From assembly GCA_900498245.1 (NCBI GenBank), contig LS998015.1, positions 3,438,384 through 3,491,724 of the forward strand: a stretch of DNA of 53,341 nt, written 5' to 3'. The notes below the pieces were generated by a model. It searched no databases, was not told the origin of the DNA, and was given only the letters and a program-made list of their open reading frames with translations. Below are positions 8,371 to 17,954 of the stretch, one piece after another (position 1 is the first letter of the stretch; every line of letters begins with the position of its first letter). The stretch comes from Candidatus Zixiibacteriota bacterium (lineage in GTDB: Bacteria > Zixibacteria > MSB-5A5 > GN15 > PGXB01). Both the position numbers and the translations under genes were made by a program.

Positions 8371-9591
8371 ATGATGCGATTCATGGAAATAATTCGGATT
8401 GCGGTTGACTCCCTGATGCGTCATAAGACGCGGGCAATCTTGACCATGCTCGGTATTATTATCGGAGTCGCCGCGGTGGTGGCCATGGTGGCGATCGGCC
8501 AGGGCGCCCAGAATGCGGTTGAGACTCAAATCGCCAGTCTGGGGAGTAATGTAATTATGATTTTCCCCGGGGCAAGCACCCGGGGCGGTATCAGCAGCGG
8601 CGCCGGCGGAATGCAATCACTCACGCTCGATGATGTTCAGGCCCTGAAAGAAGAATGTCCGGCGATAGGGGCAATTTCACCCGCGATCCGCACCAACCGT
8701 CAGGTGGTAGCCGGTAATCTCAACTGGATGACTTCCATTCAGGGCGGTTATCCCGATTTCTTTCAGATTCGCGAATGGTCCTTGCAATCGGGCGAATTTT
8801 TCACCGATCAGGACGAGCGGGCCGCAACCAAAGTTTGCGTCATCGGGGAAACGGTCAAAGATAACTTATTTCCCAATCAGGATGCAGTCGGGCAGATAAT
8901 TCGTATCGGCAACATTCCTTTCAAAGTCCTCGGCGTCTTGGCGTCAAAAGGACAGACCGGTATGGGAAATGATCAGGACGACCTAATTATAGCTCCTTTT
9001 TCTACTGTTCAGCGCCGGATTATAGGGACCGATTGGGTCAGCCAGATCATCGTCTCGGCCGTAACCAAATCGCAAATGCAGGAGGCCCAGGACCAAATTC
9101 GCACGGTCCTTCGTATCCGGCATAAATTGCAGGATCGCGACGACGATGATTTCTTCATTCGCACGCAATCGGATATTGCGACCGCCGCCACCGCCACCTC
9201 GAGCATCATGACCATCCTGCTCGGAAGTATTGCTTCGGTTTCGCTTCTGGTCGGCGGAGTCGGCATTATGAATATCATGCTGGTTTCGGTGACCGAGCGG
9301 ACCAAGGAAATCGGGATGAGGATGTCAATCGGGGCCCGCCGCAAAGATATTCTCCAGCAATTTCTTCTGGAATCGATTATGCTGAGCATTCTGGGCGGCG
9401 CGGTGGGATTAGGTCTGGGACTTCTGGCCTCCAATCTGATTTCGCGATTTGCCGGATGGCCGGTTCTGGTTTCGCCGGCATCGATGGCGCTGGCGTTTTT
9501 ATTTGCGGCGGCCGTCGGGATGTTTTTCGGTTACTATCCGGCCTATAAGGCGTCGCGGTTAAGCCCGATTGAGGCCCTGAGATACGAATAA
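8371..9591 (+). CDS. ABC transporter permease, MacB/FtsX type (no ATPase domain)
   Basis: A 406-aa permease with an N-terminal helix (about residues 19-42), a large periplasmic MacB_PCD domain (about 43-260) and a C-terminal FtsX domain with three helices, including GGVGIMNIMLVSVTERTKEIG and a terminal SRLSPIEALRYE, both family hallmarks. E. coli MacB is fused to its ATPase; here the protein begins directly with the first helix and no Walker motifs are present. The ATP-binding subunit is not encoded anywhere in the window. With the MacA-like adaptor it should form a tripartite mechanotransmission pump exporting lipoproteins, peptides or drugs; the cargo is unknown. It ends just before a shared terminator. 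Confidence 0.9.
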   Translation: MMRFMEIIRIAVDSLMRHKTRAILTMLGIIIGVAAVVAMVAIGQGAQNAVETQIASLGSNVIMIFPGASTRGGISSGAGGMQSLTLDDVQALKEECPAIGAISPAIRTNRQVVAGNLNWMTSIQGGYPDFFQIREWSLQSGEFFTDQDERAATKVCVIGETVKDNLFPNQDAVGQIIRIGNIPFKVLGVLASKGQTGMGNDQDDLIIAPFSTVQRRIIGTDWVSQIIVSAVTKSQMQEAQDQIRTVLRIRHKLQDRDDDDFFIRTQSDIATAATATSSIMTILLGSIASVSLLVGGVGIMNIMLVSVTERTKEIGMRMSIGARRKDILQQFLLESIMLSILGGAVGLGLGLLASNLISRFAGWPVLVSPASMALAFLFAAAVGMFFGYYPAYKASRLSPIEALRYE

Positions 9592-9594
9592 AAA

Positions 9595-9618
9595 AACCCG
9601 GCCGTTTCGGGCCGGGTT
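9595..9618. terminator. bidirectional intrinsic terminator
   Basis: AACCCGGCC (9595-9603) and GGCCGGGTT (9610-9618) form a perfect 9-bp stem with a 6-nt loop. An A-run lies on its left and a T-richer stretch on its right, so it can end both the plus-strand permease transcript (stop at 9591) and the minus-strand lipoprotein transcript (stop at 9638). Confidence 0.9.
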
Positions 9619-9637
9619 ATAAATCAATTTTCCGTAC

Positions 9638-10183
9638 CTATCCGGTTTTATTCAGTTTTTTCATCTCCTTTTTCAGTTCTTTGGCGAAATTGGAAGCCAC
9701 CCGCTGAAACATCTGATCGCCTTCCTCTTGCCAACTGGAAACCTTACCATTAAAATTGCCGCTAAAAATAATAACATTTGTTTTTTTATCTACAAGACGA
9801 AGCGTCACGGTAATTCGGGCACTGCCCGCTAATGAACCGAACATGAACCGCAGGAAACTACTTCCCTTTTCATAATCAAGAATACCGCCATTGATCTCAT
9901 ATAAGCAATCATCATTGTTGGTCCAGAAAGACGAGAATACCTTTTTTTTAACTAAAGCATCCGATAAATATTTCTTCAACTTGTCGATATTCTCGGCGGA
10001 CGGCTTTTTTGCGGGGTCGAAATCACTCGGCAACTCATCGGTGATACTTCCCATATTGCACGCCGACCCCGGCTGTAGCGGCTGTTTCAATTCGTCGGTA
10101 ATTATATACGGTTTGCCGCATCCGGCGAAAAGGACGGCTGCAACAAGCAGGATCAGCACTGAAATAATTCTCCAAATCTTCAT
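9638..10183 (-). CDS. lipoprotein of unknown function (possibly DUF4410-like)
   Basis: About 181 aa. The N-terminus has a lipoprotein signal with lipobox LFAGC, so the mature protein is lipidated. The rest alternates a helical segment (SAENIDKLKKYLSDALVKKKVFSSF) with beta strands of the type seen in DUF4410 lipoproteins (ILDYEKGSSFLRFMFG, ITVTLRLVDKKTNVIIFSG); that assignment is tentative. Two starts are possible, ATG 10195 and ATG 10183; both have a GGAG upstream, and the second gives a compact signal peptide. It follows the beta-barrel gene by 23-35 bp, so the two are probably cotranscribed, perhaps as an outer membrane protein and its partner. Confidence 0.75.
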   Translation of the reverse strand: MKIWRIISVLILLVAAVLFAGCGKPYIITDELKQPLQPGSACNMGSITDELPSDFDPAKKPSAENIDKLKKYLSDALVKKKVFSSFWTNNDDCLYEINGGILDYEKGSSFLRFMFGSLAGSARITVTLRLVDKKTNVIIFSGNFNGKVSSWQEEGDQMFQRVASNFAKELKKEMKKLNKTG

Positions 10184-10218
10184 ATTGCTCTCCATACCAA
10201 GTCTCCGGAATTATTCAA

Positions 10219-11121
10219 CTACAACAAAATCATGAGGCCGACTTTCAAATCAAAAACATAAGCATCGCGATATTCATCGGACGAAGTAAAAGTCAGGGCC
10301 AGATCGATACCGGCATCAAGCGCCAGTGATCGGCTCAAAAAGACCGCTCCCCCGGTACCAAAATTAGTCATAAACTTCGAGGATGAAGTCGATTTCTTTT
10401 CAGTATAGGTTTCTCCGCCGGAAATATACGTCATGTCGGTAGAAAATTTATGCTGTATGACACCCAAACCGCTATGGGCGAAAAAAAATCCCTTTCCGGC
10501 TACCCGCGCGATATTCCGTGAATTATATTGCACCCCGATGGCATACTTGCCTATGGTAAAATTATTATCCTGACCAATAATTACAACGTCCGGATCAAGG
10601 GAATAAAAACCATAACCCTCTTCCAGATCCAGCGGAGAAATCGCCACGGCCCCTCGCAGAGCGACATTATCAGTAAGCTGAATCAAGATATTTCCTTCGA
10701 ACCCCGGACCGGATTTGATCCCCTCGTAATAGCGGCCGATCGGGATGGTAAAATTTCCACCCAGCCGAAACACCACGCTCCATGGTTTCGGGGTAGCATA
10801 TTTCTGCCGGACCTGATTCTCCGTCTCCCAGGTTTCCATCTGCTTATCGGAATATCCTTCCAGAACCGAGGCCGTTATGTCGCGTCCCTCTTCATCCAAT
10901 ATTTGACTGATGCGGTCAAAACTGACATTGGTCTTCTTTCCGTCCTGATTGATAGTTATCACTTTATAGACGGAATTGACGGTGAAATTAACACTTTCAA
11001 AACGGGTGCCGTCAGTGGTGATTATTGTCCCTTTTGGTGTTTGAGCAGCTACGAAATTCGCCAGGGCGACTATGAAAACAAGGGAAAATAAGACAGACAC
11101 AGTCATTTTTAGATTTGCCAT
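10219..11121 (-). CDS. predicted outer membrane beta-barrel protein
   Basis: I do not recognise a named family. The start is ATG 11121, seven bases after AGGAGG; the 21 codons open upstream are not used. A signal peptide ends near NFVAAQT. A short beta domain (residues 28-75, with TTDGTRFESVNF) is followed by a region of amphipathic strands with alternating aromatic residues, ending in VFDLKVGLMILL, as expected of a small outer membrane barrel with an extracytoplasmic N-terminal domain. It is the first gene of a two-gene unit with the lipoprotein and has a good promoter upstream. Function is unknown. Confidence 0.75.
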   Translation of the reverse strand: MANLKMTVSVLFSLVFIVALANFVAAQTPKGTIITTDGTRFESVNFTVNSVYKVITINQDGKKTNVSFDRISQILDEEGRDITASVLEGYSDKQMETWETENQVRQKYATPKPWSVVFRLGGNFTIPIGRYYEGIKSGPGFEGNILIQLTDNVALRGAVAISPLDLEEGYGFYSLDPDVVIIGQDNNFTIGKYAIGVQYNSRNIARVAGKGFFFAHSGLGVIQHKFSTDMTYISGGETYTEKKSTSSSKFMTNFGTGGAVFLSRSLALDAGIDLALTFTSSDEYRDAYVFDLKVGLMILL

Positions 11122-11149
11122 TACATGTCCTCCTAGTTGTTTCCAAACA

Positions 11150-11177
11150 AATATAAAGGTGTATCCACCTAAGTCAA
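11150..11177 (-). promoter_or_regulatory. promoter with an internal dyad for the beta-barrel gene
   Basis: On the minus strand TTGACT (11172-11177) is followed after 16 bp by TATATT (11150-11155), a good sigma-70-like promoter about 29 bp before the gene start. The spacer contains the dyad AGGTGtatcCACCT (11157-11170), well placed for a repressor or activator. Confidence 0.6.
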
Positions 11178-11431
11178 AATCCAATCTGAAAGTTAGTGAA
11201 AATATGCCTTATTTCACCATTCCTGCGGGACTCGCTTTGTCCTCCGGAATCAATCACACTTACTAATCAATATTATCGAGATACAGAGCGTCACTAAACA
11301 ATATTGTTCAGACTCGCACAGAGACACAGATCTAATTATCAGATAACCTATTATAAAATAACAACATACACGATATTTAAAAGATGGCACGGAATTTGAC
11401 ATAATATTGAAAAATTGTAATTGAAAATAGA
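11178..11431. other. divergent intergenic region upstream of the cus-like operon
   Basis: No gene is supported here. It is AT-rich and should hold the promoter of the efflux operon on the plus strand. A TTGACA lies at 11396-11401 but no convincing -10 follows at 16-18 bp. The perfect 12-bp palindrome AACAATATTGTT at 11297-11308 is a candidate regulator site. Confidence 0.5.
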
Positions 11432-11443
11432 TTGAGGACCGAT

Positions 11444-12790
11444 TTGAGATTAAATTTTGAAAATTATCTATATGGTGGAAGCCAACTTGGGGTTTTGCTG
11501 ATTGCCATTCTCACGGCTTTTACTTTCCCTGTTTCGGCCCAACAGACGTCTAATACGACCGCAGACACGCTTAGTTTAGACCGGGTCATTTCCGACGTCC
11601 TCAAAAATAATGATCGGTTGGCGGCGGCTCGGTTCATGGAGCAGTCGTCGACGGAAAAAGCCAAAGGAGCCGGCAAATGGGATGACCCGATGCTGATGCT
11701 GGGGGTTCAAAACATCCCGACATCATCCTGGAAACTTAATAAAGATGACATGACCATGCAAATGGTCGGCTTGAGCTGGCCGATACCTTATGCCGGAGAA
11801 AAAGGGTTGGAATCTAAAGCCGCCCAAGCGGAAGCGACGGCTTCTACGGCGGCCCGCAATATGACTGCCAGCGATTTGATTACGGCCGCCAAATTGGCCT
11901 ATTACAATTTATACTACCAGCAGATCTATTTCCAAGATCTTGAGACGCAGCGGGAATTGATGCTGGAAGTGGTCAAGGCGGCCAGGGTTCGTCTCGAGAC
12001 CAACCAGGTCGGCCAGGAAGATGTTCTGGCGGCGCAATCTAATGTCTGGCGGCTCGACGCGGAAATACTCGACGCCCGGCACATGATTGACGACGCCATA
12101 TATAATCTGAATAATCTCCGCGGCCAGAAAATTATTTCATCGGAGCCGACGGTTAAGGCCCCGACCTTCCCCCCTCTCACAAATAACGTAGCCGAACTGG
12201 TTGATGCGGCCTATGCCAACTATCCCGAATTGCGCCGTCTGGAATCCCAGTCGGAAAGTTATCATTTTTCATCGCTGGCGGCGGGACGGATGCGCTGGCC
12301 GATGCTTTCATTATCGGCACAATACGGTTATCGCACCGGATACGGTATGATGGGACCGCGTGATAATATGGTCAGTTTCGGCGCCAATCTTTCTCTCCCG
12401 GTATTTTCCCACAGCAAGCAAGGAGCAATGGCCCGTTCCATGGACTTAATGCGACAAAGCGCCGACGCCCAAATCAACCAATTGCGGCGCGATATCGAAA
12501 GCGGGATGGCCACTCTATATCAAAATGCCTGGAGTTATTCGGAGAAAATATCAATATACAACGATAAAATTATTCCGGCGTCGGAGCAGGCCTACAAGAG
12601 CGCCTTCGCCGGATTTATCAACAATCGCACTCCATTCACGACCCTTCTGGATTATGCCGTGGATCTTTATCGCGACAAAATTACGGCCAATCAATTGGCC
12701 CTTGATTACGCCCGGATAACGGCCGAAATAGAACGCTACACGACCGATACCGGTGCGATAACCGTCAATAATACATCAGAGGTTAAATAA
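11444..12790 (+). CDS. TolC-family outer membrane efflux protein (CusC-like)
   Basis: About 448 aa. The likely start is TTG 11444, five bases after GAGGA; an upstream TTG at 11432 is in frame but lacks a ribosome site. A signal peptide ends near VSAQQT. The body has the TolC arrangement of two repeats of long helices and short strands, with LAYYNLYYQQIYFQDLETQRELMLEVVKAA-type coiled-coil and a second copy ending in the DYARITAEIERY region. It would form the trimeric outer membrane channel of the following CusB and CusA proteins. The next gene begins 1 bp after its stop, so the three are one operon. Confidence 0.9.
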   Translation: MRLNFENYLYGGSQLGVLLIAILTAFTFPVSAQQTSNTTADTLSLDRVISDVLKNNDRLAAARFMEQSSTEKAKGAGKWDDPMLMLGVQNIPTSSWKLNKDDMTMQMVGLSWPIPYAGEKGLESKAAQAEATASTAARNMTASDLITAAKLAYYNLYYQQIYFQDLETQRELMLEVVKAARVRLETNQVGQEDVLAAQSNVWRLDAEILDARHMIDDAIYNLNNLRGQKIISSEPTVKAPTFPPLTNNVAELVDAAYANYPELRRLESQSESYHFSSLAAGRMRWPMLSLSAQYGYRTGYGMMGPRDNMVSFGANLSLPVFSHSKQGAMARSMDLMRQSADAQINQLRRDIESGMATLYQNAWSYSEKISIYNDKIIPASEQAYKSAFAGFINNRTPFTTLLDYAVDLYRDKITANQLALDYARITAEIERYTTDTGAITVNNTSEVK

Positions 12791-12791
12791 T

Positions 12792-14429
12792 ATGTCAGAC
12801 AAACATCTTTACGATCTATACGAAAATGAACCGCTCCCGGAAGGGGAGGAGGCGGCTCCGCCATACGCCCATACTATGGCGGTCATTCGCTGGGCAATCC
12901 TGGGCGGATTGACCATTTTTGCCCTTGTAATGTTTCTTACGGCCTTTGGCTTCGCACCGTGGGCCAATGCCGGATCCGGCGCAGTGCAATATCATTGCCC
13001 CATGCACCCGACCTACATAAGCAATCAGCCCGGGGAATGCCCCATCTGCGGCATGACTCTGGTTCCAATTGACAGCAAATCCGGCGATACTAAAACCATA
13101 AAAGATACCGCCGCAGCGCCCTCATCTCATGCGACAGAACAGCCGGCGGAGCAACCAGCCGAAATAACTAAGGCCAAACCCGGGCAGTACACTTGTCCGA
13201 TGCATCCCGAAGTGGTCTCGGATAAGCCGGGACGCTGCCCGATCTGCAACATGAAACTGGTGCAGATAAAGGGCGATTCGACGGCCACCGAAGACCCACC
13301 CCCGGCGTCATCGGGAGACCCAATGCCGGGAATGGATATGAGTGACAAAAATGAGACCCCTTCGGTGATGGATGAAGAATCGAACGTTCCCGGTTTGGTA
13401 GAAGTAACAATCGAGCCGGAACGGCTGCAATTAATCGGGCTTACCACCGGCAAAGTGGAAGAGCGGGCGCCAGAGAGCAATTTGCATCTGGTCGGATTTA
13501 TCGCTCCTGATGAGACCAAATTGTCGAATATTCATATTCGTACCAGCGGCTGGGTCTCTCAACTTTTCGTCGATCAAACCGGGCAGTTTGTCAAAAAGGG
13601 GGAATTACTGCTCTCTCTATACAGCCAGGACCTTTACCAGGCGGAGCAAGATTATCTTCTGGCGCGCGAGGGTGCCTCTCAGAAATCGAACGATGAAGCC
13701 CTTAATGATACCCGTCAGCAGCTTCTTTCCGCCGCCCGCCAGAGACTTCACCTTCTCGGTCTTCCCGATGACGAAATCTCCCAATTGGAAAAGACTTCGG
13801 CACCGACCCCCGATCTGGCGCTTCGCAGCCCGTTCTCAGGATTCGTGATGGAAAAGAATGTTTATTCCGGCCAATATGTCTCCGCCGATCAAAACCTTTT
13901 TTCCATCGCCGACCTGAGTAAGGTCTATCTGATCGCCGAGGTTTACGAGCAGGATATATCCGGGGTTCACATTGGGCAGGAGGCCGATATGCGCCTGACC
14001 GCTTTCCCGGGGCAGATATTCAGGGGTAAAGTCGGCTTCATTTATCCGGCAATCTCGAATCCGTCGCGGACCCTTCAAATCCGCCTGGAATTCCCCAATC
14101 CCGATCTGCGCCTGCGCCCCGGCATGTATGCGGAAATCGATCTGGCCGGTGGAAGCGGGAAAATACTGACGGCTCCGGCGGATGCGATTATCGACGCCGG
14201 AGATATGCAATATGCCTTTGTAATGCATGATAAGATTCATTTTCAGCCGCGGCTGGTCAAAGTCGGACATCAATATGACAATTGGGTTGAGATACTCTCC
14301 GGCTTGTCGGCCGGTGACGAAGTGGTCACGAATGCCAATTTTCTGATCGATTCCGAAAGCCGCTTGAAGGCGGCCATTGTGGGAATGAACGCGGGCCAGG
14401 CGACTACCCATAGCGGTCACACGAATTGA
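12792..14429 (+). CDS. cusB: CusB-like efflux adaptor with two heavy-metal-binding domains
   Basis: A 545-aa membrane fusion protein. It has a cytoplasmic start, one membrane anchor (residues 33-55), then two copies of a small metal-binding domain with motif Y(H/T)CPMHP...CPIC(G/N)M (about 67-93 and 133-159), separated by low-complexity linkers. The adaptor core follows, with SGWVSQLFVDQTGQFVKKG, a hairpin and LRSPFSGFVMEKNVYSGQYV. Cys, Met and His in the N-terminal domains point to Cu(I)/Ag(I) capture in the periplasm before hand-over to CusA. Most CusB-like proteins have one such domain or none; two in tandem is less common. It sits between the channel and the pump genes. Confidence 0.93.
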   Translation: MSDKHLYDLYENEPLPEGEEAAPPYAHTMAVIRWAILGGLTIFALVMFLTAFGFAPWANAGSGAVQYHCPMHPTYISNQPGECPICGMTLVPIDSKSGDTKTIKDTAAAPSSHATEQPAEQPAEITKAKPGQYTCPMHPEVVSDKPGRCPICNMKLVQIKGDSTATEDPPPASSGDPMPGMDMSDKNETPSVMDEESNVPGLVEVTIEPERLQLIGLTTGKVEERAPESNLHLVGFIAPDETKLSNIHIRTSGWVSQLFVDQTGQFVKKGELLLSLYSQDLYQAEQDYLLAREGASQKSNDEALNDTRQQLLSAARQRLHLLGLPDDEISQLEKTSAPTPDLALRSPFSGFVMEKNVYSGQYVSADQNLFSIADLSKVYLIAEVYEQDISGVHIGQEADMRLTAFPGQIFRGKVGFIYPAISNPSRTLQIRLEFPNPDLRLRPGMYAEIDLAGGSGKILTAPADAIIDAGDMQYAFVMHDKIHFQPRLVKVGHQYDNWVEILSGLSAGDEVVTNANFLIDSESRLKAAIVGMNAGQATTHSGHTN

Positions 14430-14451
14430 TTCACTCGGAAAGGTTGCAGCC

Positions 14452-17400
14452 ATGATCAAAGGAATCATAGATTTTTGTGCCAGAAATAAATTAATGGTGA
14501 TTGTCGGGACCGTCCTGGCACTGGCGGGAGCCGCCTATTCCATCTATAATATCAAACTCGACGCCATTCCCGATCTTTCCGATACGCAGGTTATTATCTA
14601 CACGGAATGGATGGGGCGAAGTCCTGATTTGGTCGAAGACCAGGTTACCTATCCTATCGTTACATCCCTACTCTCGGCCCCTCATGTCACCGATGTCAGG
14701 GGATACTCCATGTTTGGGATGTCGTTTGTCTATGTTATTTTCGACGAAGGGACCGATATTTACTGGGCTCGCAGCCGCGTCCTGGAATATATGAAACAAT
14801 TCCAGAATCGGCTCCCGGCGGGAGTAACATCGGTTCTGGGTCCCGATGCCACTTCGATCGGGTGGATTTTTCAATATGCTTTGGTCGATACCACCGGCCA
14901 TAACGATCTGGCTGATCTGCGGACATTTCAGGACTTTAATCTTCGCTACGCGCTCGAATCGGTCCCGGGGGTCGCCGAAGTAGCCAGTGTCGGTGGATAT
15001 CAGAAGCAGTATCAGGTGGAAGTCGACCCCGATAAATTGCGGGCCTATAATTTAACGATAAGCGACGTAACCCGAGCCATCAGGCGGAGCAATAACGACG
15101 TTGGCGGTCGCATCATCGAAATGAGCGGGCGGGAGTATTATGTCCGCGGCCGCGGTTATATCAAAGATCTGGATGCCATTCGCGATATCGGCCTGGGAAG
15201 ATCACCCAACGGAACGCCGATTTTTATCAGCAATATCGCCAATGTTTCATATGGACCGGATATCCGCCGGGGACTGGGAGAGTTAAACGGAATCGGCGAG
15301 GCGGTCGGCGGGATTGTTATCATGCGGTACAATGAGAATGCCCTCGATGTAATAAACCGGGTCAGGCAAAAATTAGCCGAAATCAAACCGTCATTTCCGC
15401 AAGGCGTCGACCTGAAAATAGTTTATGACCGGAGTAATTTGATCGAACGGGCCATCCATACCCTCAAACACAGTCTGGTGGAAGAGGGCGTCGTGGTCGC
15501 TCTGATTATCATAATTTTTCTTCTGCACTTTCGAAGTTCATTGGTGCCGATCATAGTCCTGCCGGTTTCGGTGGCGCTGTCGTTCATTCCCATGCACTTT
15601 CTGGGGATCAACTCCAATATCATGTCGCTGGGGGGGATCGCGATCGCCATTGGAGCCATGGTCGATGCCACCATTGTGCTGGTGGAGAATGCCCACAAAC
15701 GGCTGGAAAAGGCGCCGCCCGGGGTGGACCGCAAAGAGGTTATAATTGCCGCCGCCAAGGAAGTGGGACCGTCGATCTTTTATGCCCTCTTAATAATCAC
15801 GATCGGCTTTCTGCCGATCTTCGCCCTCAACGGCCAGGGCGGACGTCTTTTCAAGCCGCTGGCATTTACCAAGACATTCGCCATGTTTTTCGCGGCCATC
15901 TCCGCCATAACACTGGCCCCGGCTCTGATGACGATGCTTATCAAAGGGCGGATTTACCATGAGAGCAATCACCCGGTTTCAAAATTTCTGATTAAAATTT
16001 ATAAGCCTTTCGTGTACGTGGCTCTCCGCAATCCCAAAACGACGGTTGCGATTGGCCTGATGGCAGTGCTGGCGACTATTCCAATGTTTCCCAAGATCGG
16101 CTCCGAATTCATGCCGCCGCTAAATGAGGGGGATGTCCTCTATATGCCCACCACATTCCCTAATATCTCCATCGAGCAGGCCAAGCAGTACATCCAGTAT
16201 CAGGACCGGGTAATAAAGTCATTCCCGGAAGTAATTTCGGTTTACGGCAAAGCCGGACGCGCAGAAACCGCCACCGATCCGGCCCCGTTGAGCATGCTGG
16301 AGACGGTGGTGCAACTGAAACCGCGCAATGAATGGCGCAAGGTTCCCGAAAAGAGATGGTACTCGTCATGGGCCCCGGAATTCGTAAAGAAGGGACTCCG
16401 CCACATTTGGCCGGAGGAAAGAACTATTCGATATGATGAATTGATCGCCCAGTTTGATAAGGCAATGCAGTTCCCCGGATGGACCAACGCCTGGACAATG
16501 CCGATCAAAACGCGTATAGATATGCTTTCTACCGGGATCCGCACTCCTATCGGTGTAAAAATCTTCGGAAATGACTTGAATGAAATCGAAAAGATCGGCC
16601 TTAAACTGGAGCAATCTCTGTCCAAGATCCCCGGCACAAGAAGTGTTTATTCGGATCGCAACACCGGCGGCTATTTTATAGATATCACCCCCAATCGCGA
16701 CGCCATTGCAAGATATGGATTGACCTTGGGCGACGTTGAGGATGTTATCGAGGCGGCCATCGGCGGCATGCCGATTGAGACTACGGTCGAAGGACGAAAC
16801 CGCTTCACCATTAATGTCCGCTATCCCCGCGACTTAAGGCAGAATATCGAGCGTTTGAAGCAGGTGCTGGTCCCTCTGCCGGCGCAGTCTCCGGCGCCGT
16901 CGGAGAAAATGTCGATGCCGGGAATGGGGGCTCTGGATCCCGAACCGTCATCACCGATGCTGGCCAGTACTGACGAAAGCGACGGTTACATGGTCTGGGC
17001 ACAGATGGAAAATATGGGAAGCAGCGGATCGAAAAGCATGAGCGGCGGCTCCGCCGCCACCCAGGGCATGAAAATGTCGGGCGGCATGAACCAAGCCAGC
17101 CGAAATGCGATGCCTTCCGGCGGAAATGCCGAACGCTACTCCCTGCCGCAAGGGGGAGCCAATATTCCGCTGGGACAGATCGCCGACATTCGGGTTGTTA
17201 CCGGTCCGCCCATGATAAAAGATGAAGCGGGCATGCTGGTAGGTTATGTATTTGTGGATATAGATCAGGGTCAGCGCGATATCGGTGGGTACGTCAATGA
17301 TGCCAAAAAGATAGTGGCCAAAGAAGTGCCCCTTCCCAGCGGTTATTATCTCAAATGGACCGGCCAGTACGAGTTATTGCAGCAGATGACACGTCGTATG

Positions 17401-17937
17401 AAGGTGGTCATTCCAATTACTCTAATACTGGTTATCATTCTGCTGTATCTCAATTTCAGGAATTTTACCGAAGCGATGATTGTTCTGGCATCGGTGCCAT
17501 TTGCCCTGGTGGGAAGTATCTGGCTGATGTATTTTCTCGGATACAATTATTCGACTGCCACGCTGGTGGGAATTATTGCCCTGGTCGGCCTGGCGGCATC
17601 GACCGGAATCGTGATGGTCATATATCTTGACCACGCCTATGAACGCCGAAAACGCGCCGGCAAAATCCGCGATCTGAATGATATCATTTGGGCTCATATG
17701 GAAGGGACCGTGATGCGGGTCAGGCCAAAATTGATGACAGTCGGGACGACCATGATCGGACTGGTGCCGCTTCTCTGGGCGCAGGGAACGGGTGCCGATG
17801 TGATGAAGCGTATTGCGGCCCCGATGGTGGGGGGACTGATAACTTCGGCTTTCCTGACCCTGGAGATTATTCCGGTAATTCACACTTATTGGCGGCTATG
17901 GCAATTAAAGCATGAACAGAAAAAAATGGCCTCTTAA
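14452..17937 (+). CDS. cusA: CusA/CzcA-family heavy-metal RND transporter
   Basis: A 1161-aa resistance-nodulation-division pump. It has the RND plan of twelve helices in two halves and two large periplasmic loops. GRSPDLVEDQVTYPIVTSL near the start and GAMVDATIVLVENAHKRL in helix 4 (proton relay Asp) are hallmarks of the metal-exporting HME-RND class. E. coli CusA is about 1047 aa; much of the extra length is a Met/Ser/Gly-rich insert at about residues 815-890 in the second periplasmic loop, with several MxxM and MSGG patterns. The pump uses proton influx to export Cu(I)/Ag(I), as suggested by its CusB partner. Confidence 0.95.
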   Translation: MIKGIIDFCARNKLMVIVGTVLALAGAAYSIYNIKLDAIPDLSDTQVIIYTEWMGRSPDLVEDQVTYPIVTSLLSAPHVTDVRGYSMFGMSFVYVIFDEGTDIYWARSRVLEYMKQFQNRLPAGVTSVLGPDATSIGWIFQYALVDTTGHNDLADLRTFQDFNLRYALESVPGVAEVASVGGYQKQYQVEVDPDKLRAYNLTISDVTRAIRRSNNDVGGRIIEMSGREYYVRGRGYIKDLDAIRDIGLGRSPNGTPIFISNIANVSYGPDIRRGLGELNGIGEAVGGIVIMRYNENALDVINRVRQKLAEIKPSFPQGVDLKIVYDRSNLIERAIHTLKHSLVEEGVVVALIIIIFLLHFRSSLVPIIVLPVSVALSFIPMHFLGINSNIMSLGGIAIAIGAMVDATIVLVENAHKRLEKAPPGVDRKEVIIAAAKEVGPSIFYALLIITIGFLPIFALNGQGGRLFKPLAFTKTFAMFFAAISAITLAPALMTMLIKGRIYHESNHPVSKFLIKIYKPFVYVALRNPKTTVAIGLMAVLATIPMFPKIGSEFMPPLNEGDVLYMPTTFPNISIEQAKQYIQYQDRVIKSFPEVISVYGKAGRAETATDPAPLSMLETVVQLKPRNEWRKVPEKRWYSSWAPEFVKKGLRHIWPEERTIRYDELIAQFDKAMQFPGWTNAWTMPIKTRIDMLSTGIRTPIGVKIFGNDLNEIEKIGLKLEQSLSKIPGTRSVYSDRNTGGYFIDITPNRDAIARYGLTLGDVEDVIEAAIGGMPIETTVEGRNRFTINVRYPRDLRQNIERLKQVLVPLPAQSPAPSEKMSMPGMGALDPEPSSPMLASTDESDGYMVWAQMENMGSSGSKSMSGGSAATQGMKMSGGMNQASRNAMPSGGNAERYSLPQGGANIPLGQIADIRVVTGPPMIKDEAGMLVGYVFVDIDQGQRDIGGYVNDAKKIVAKEVPLPSGYYLKWTGQYELLQQMTRRMKVVIPITLILVIILLYLNFRNFTEAMIVLASVPFALVGSIWLMYFLGYNYSTATLVGIIALVGLAASTGIVMVIYLDHAYERRKRAGKIRDLNDIIWAHMEGTVMRVRPKLMTVGTTMIGLVPLLWAQGTGADVMKRIAAPMVGGLITSAFLTLEIIPVIHTYWRLWQLKHEQKKMAS

Positions 17938-17954
17938 TTCCCTGTTATATCTTT

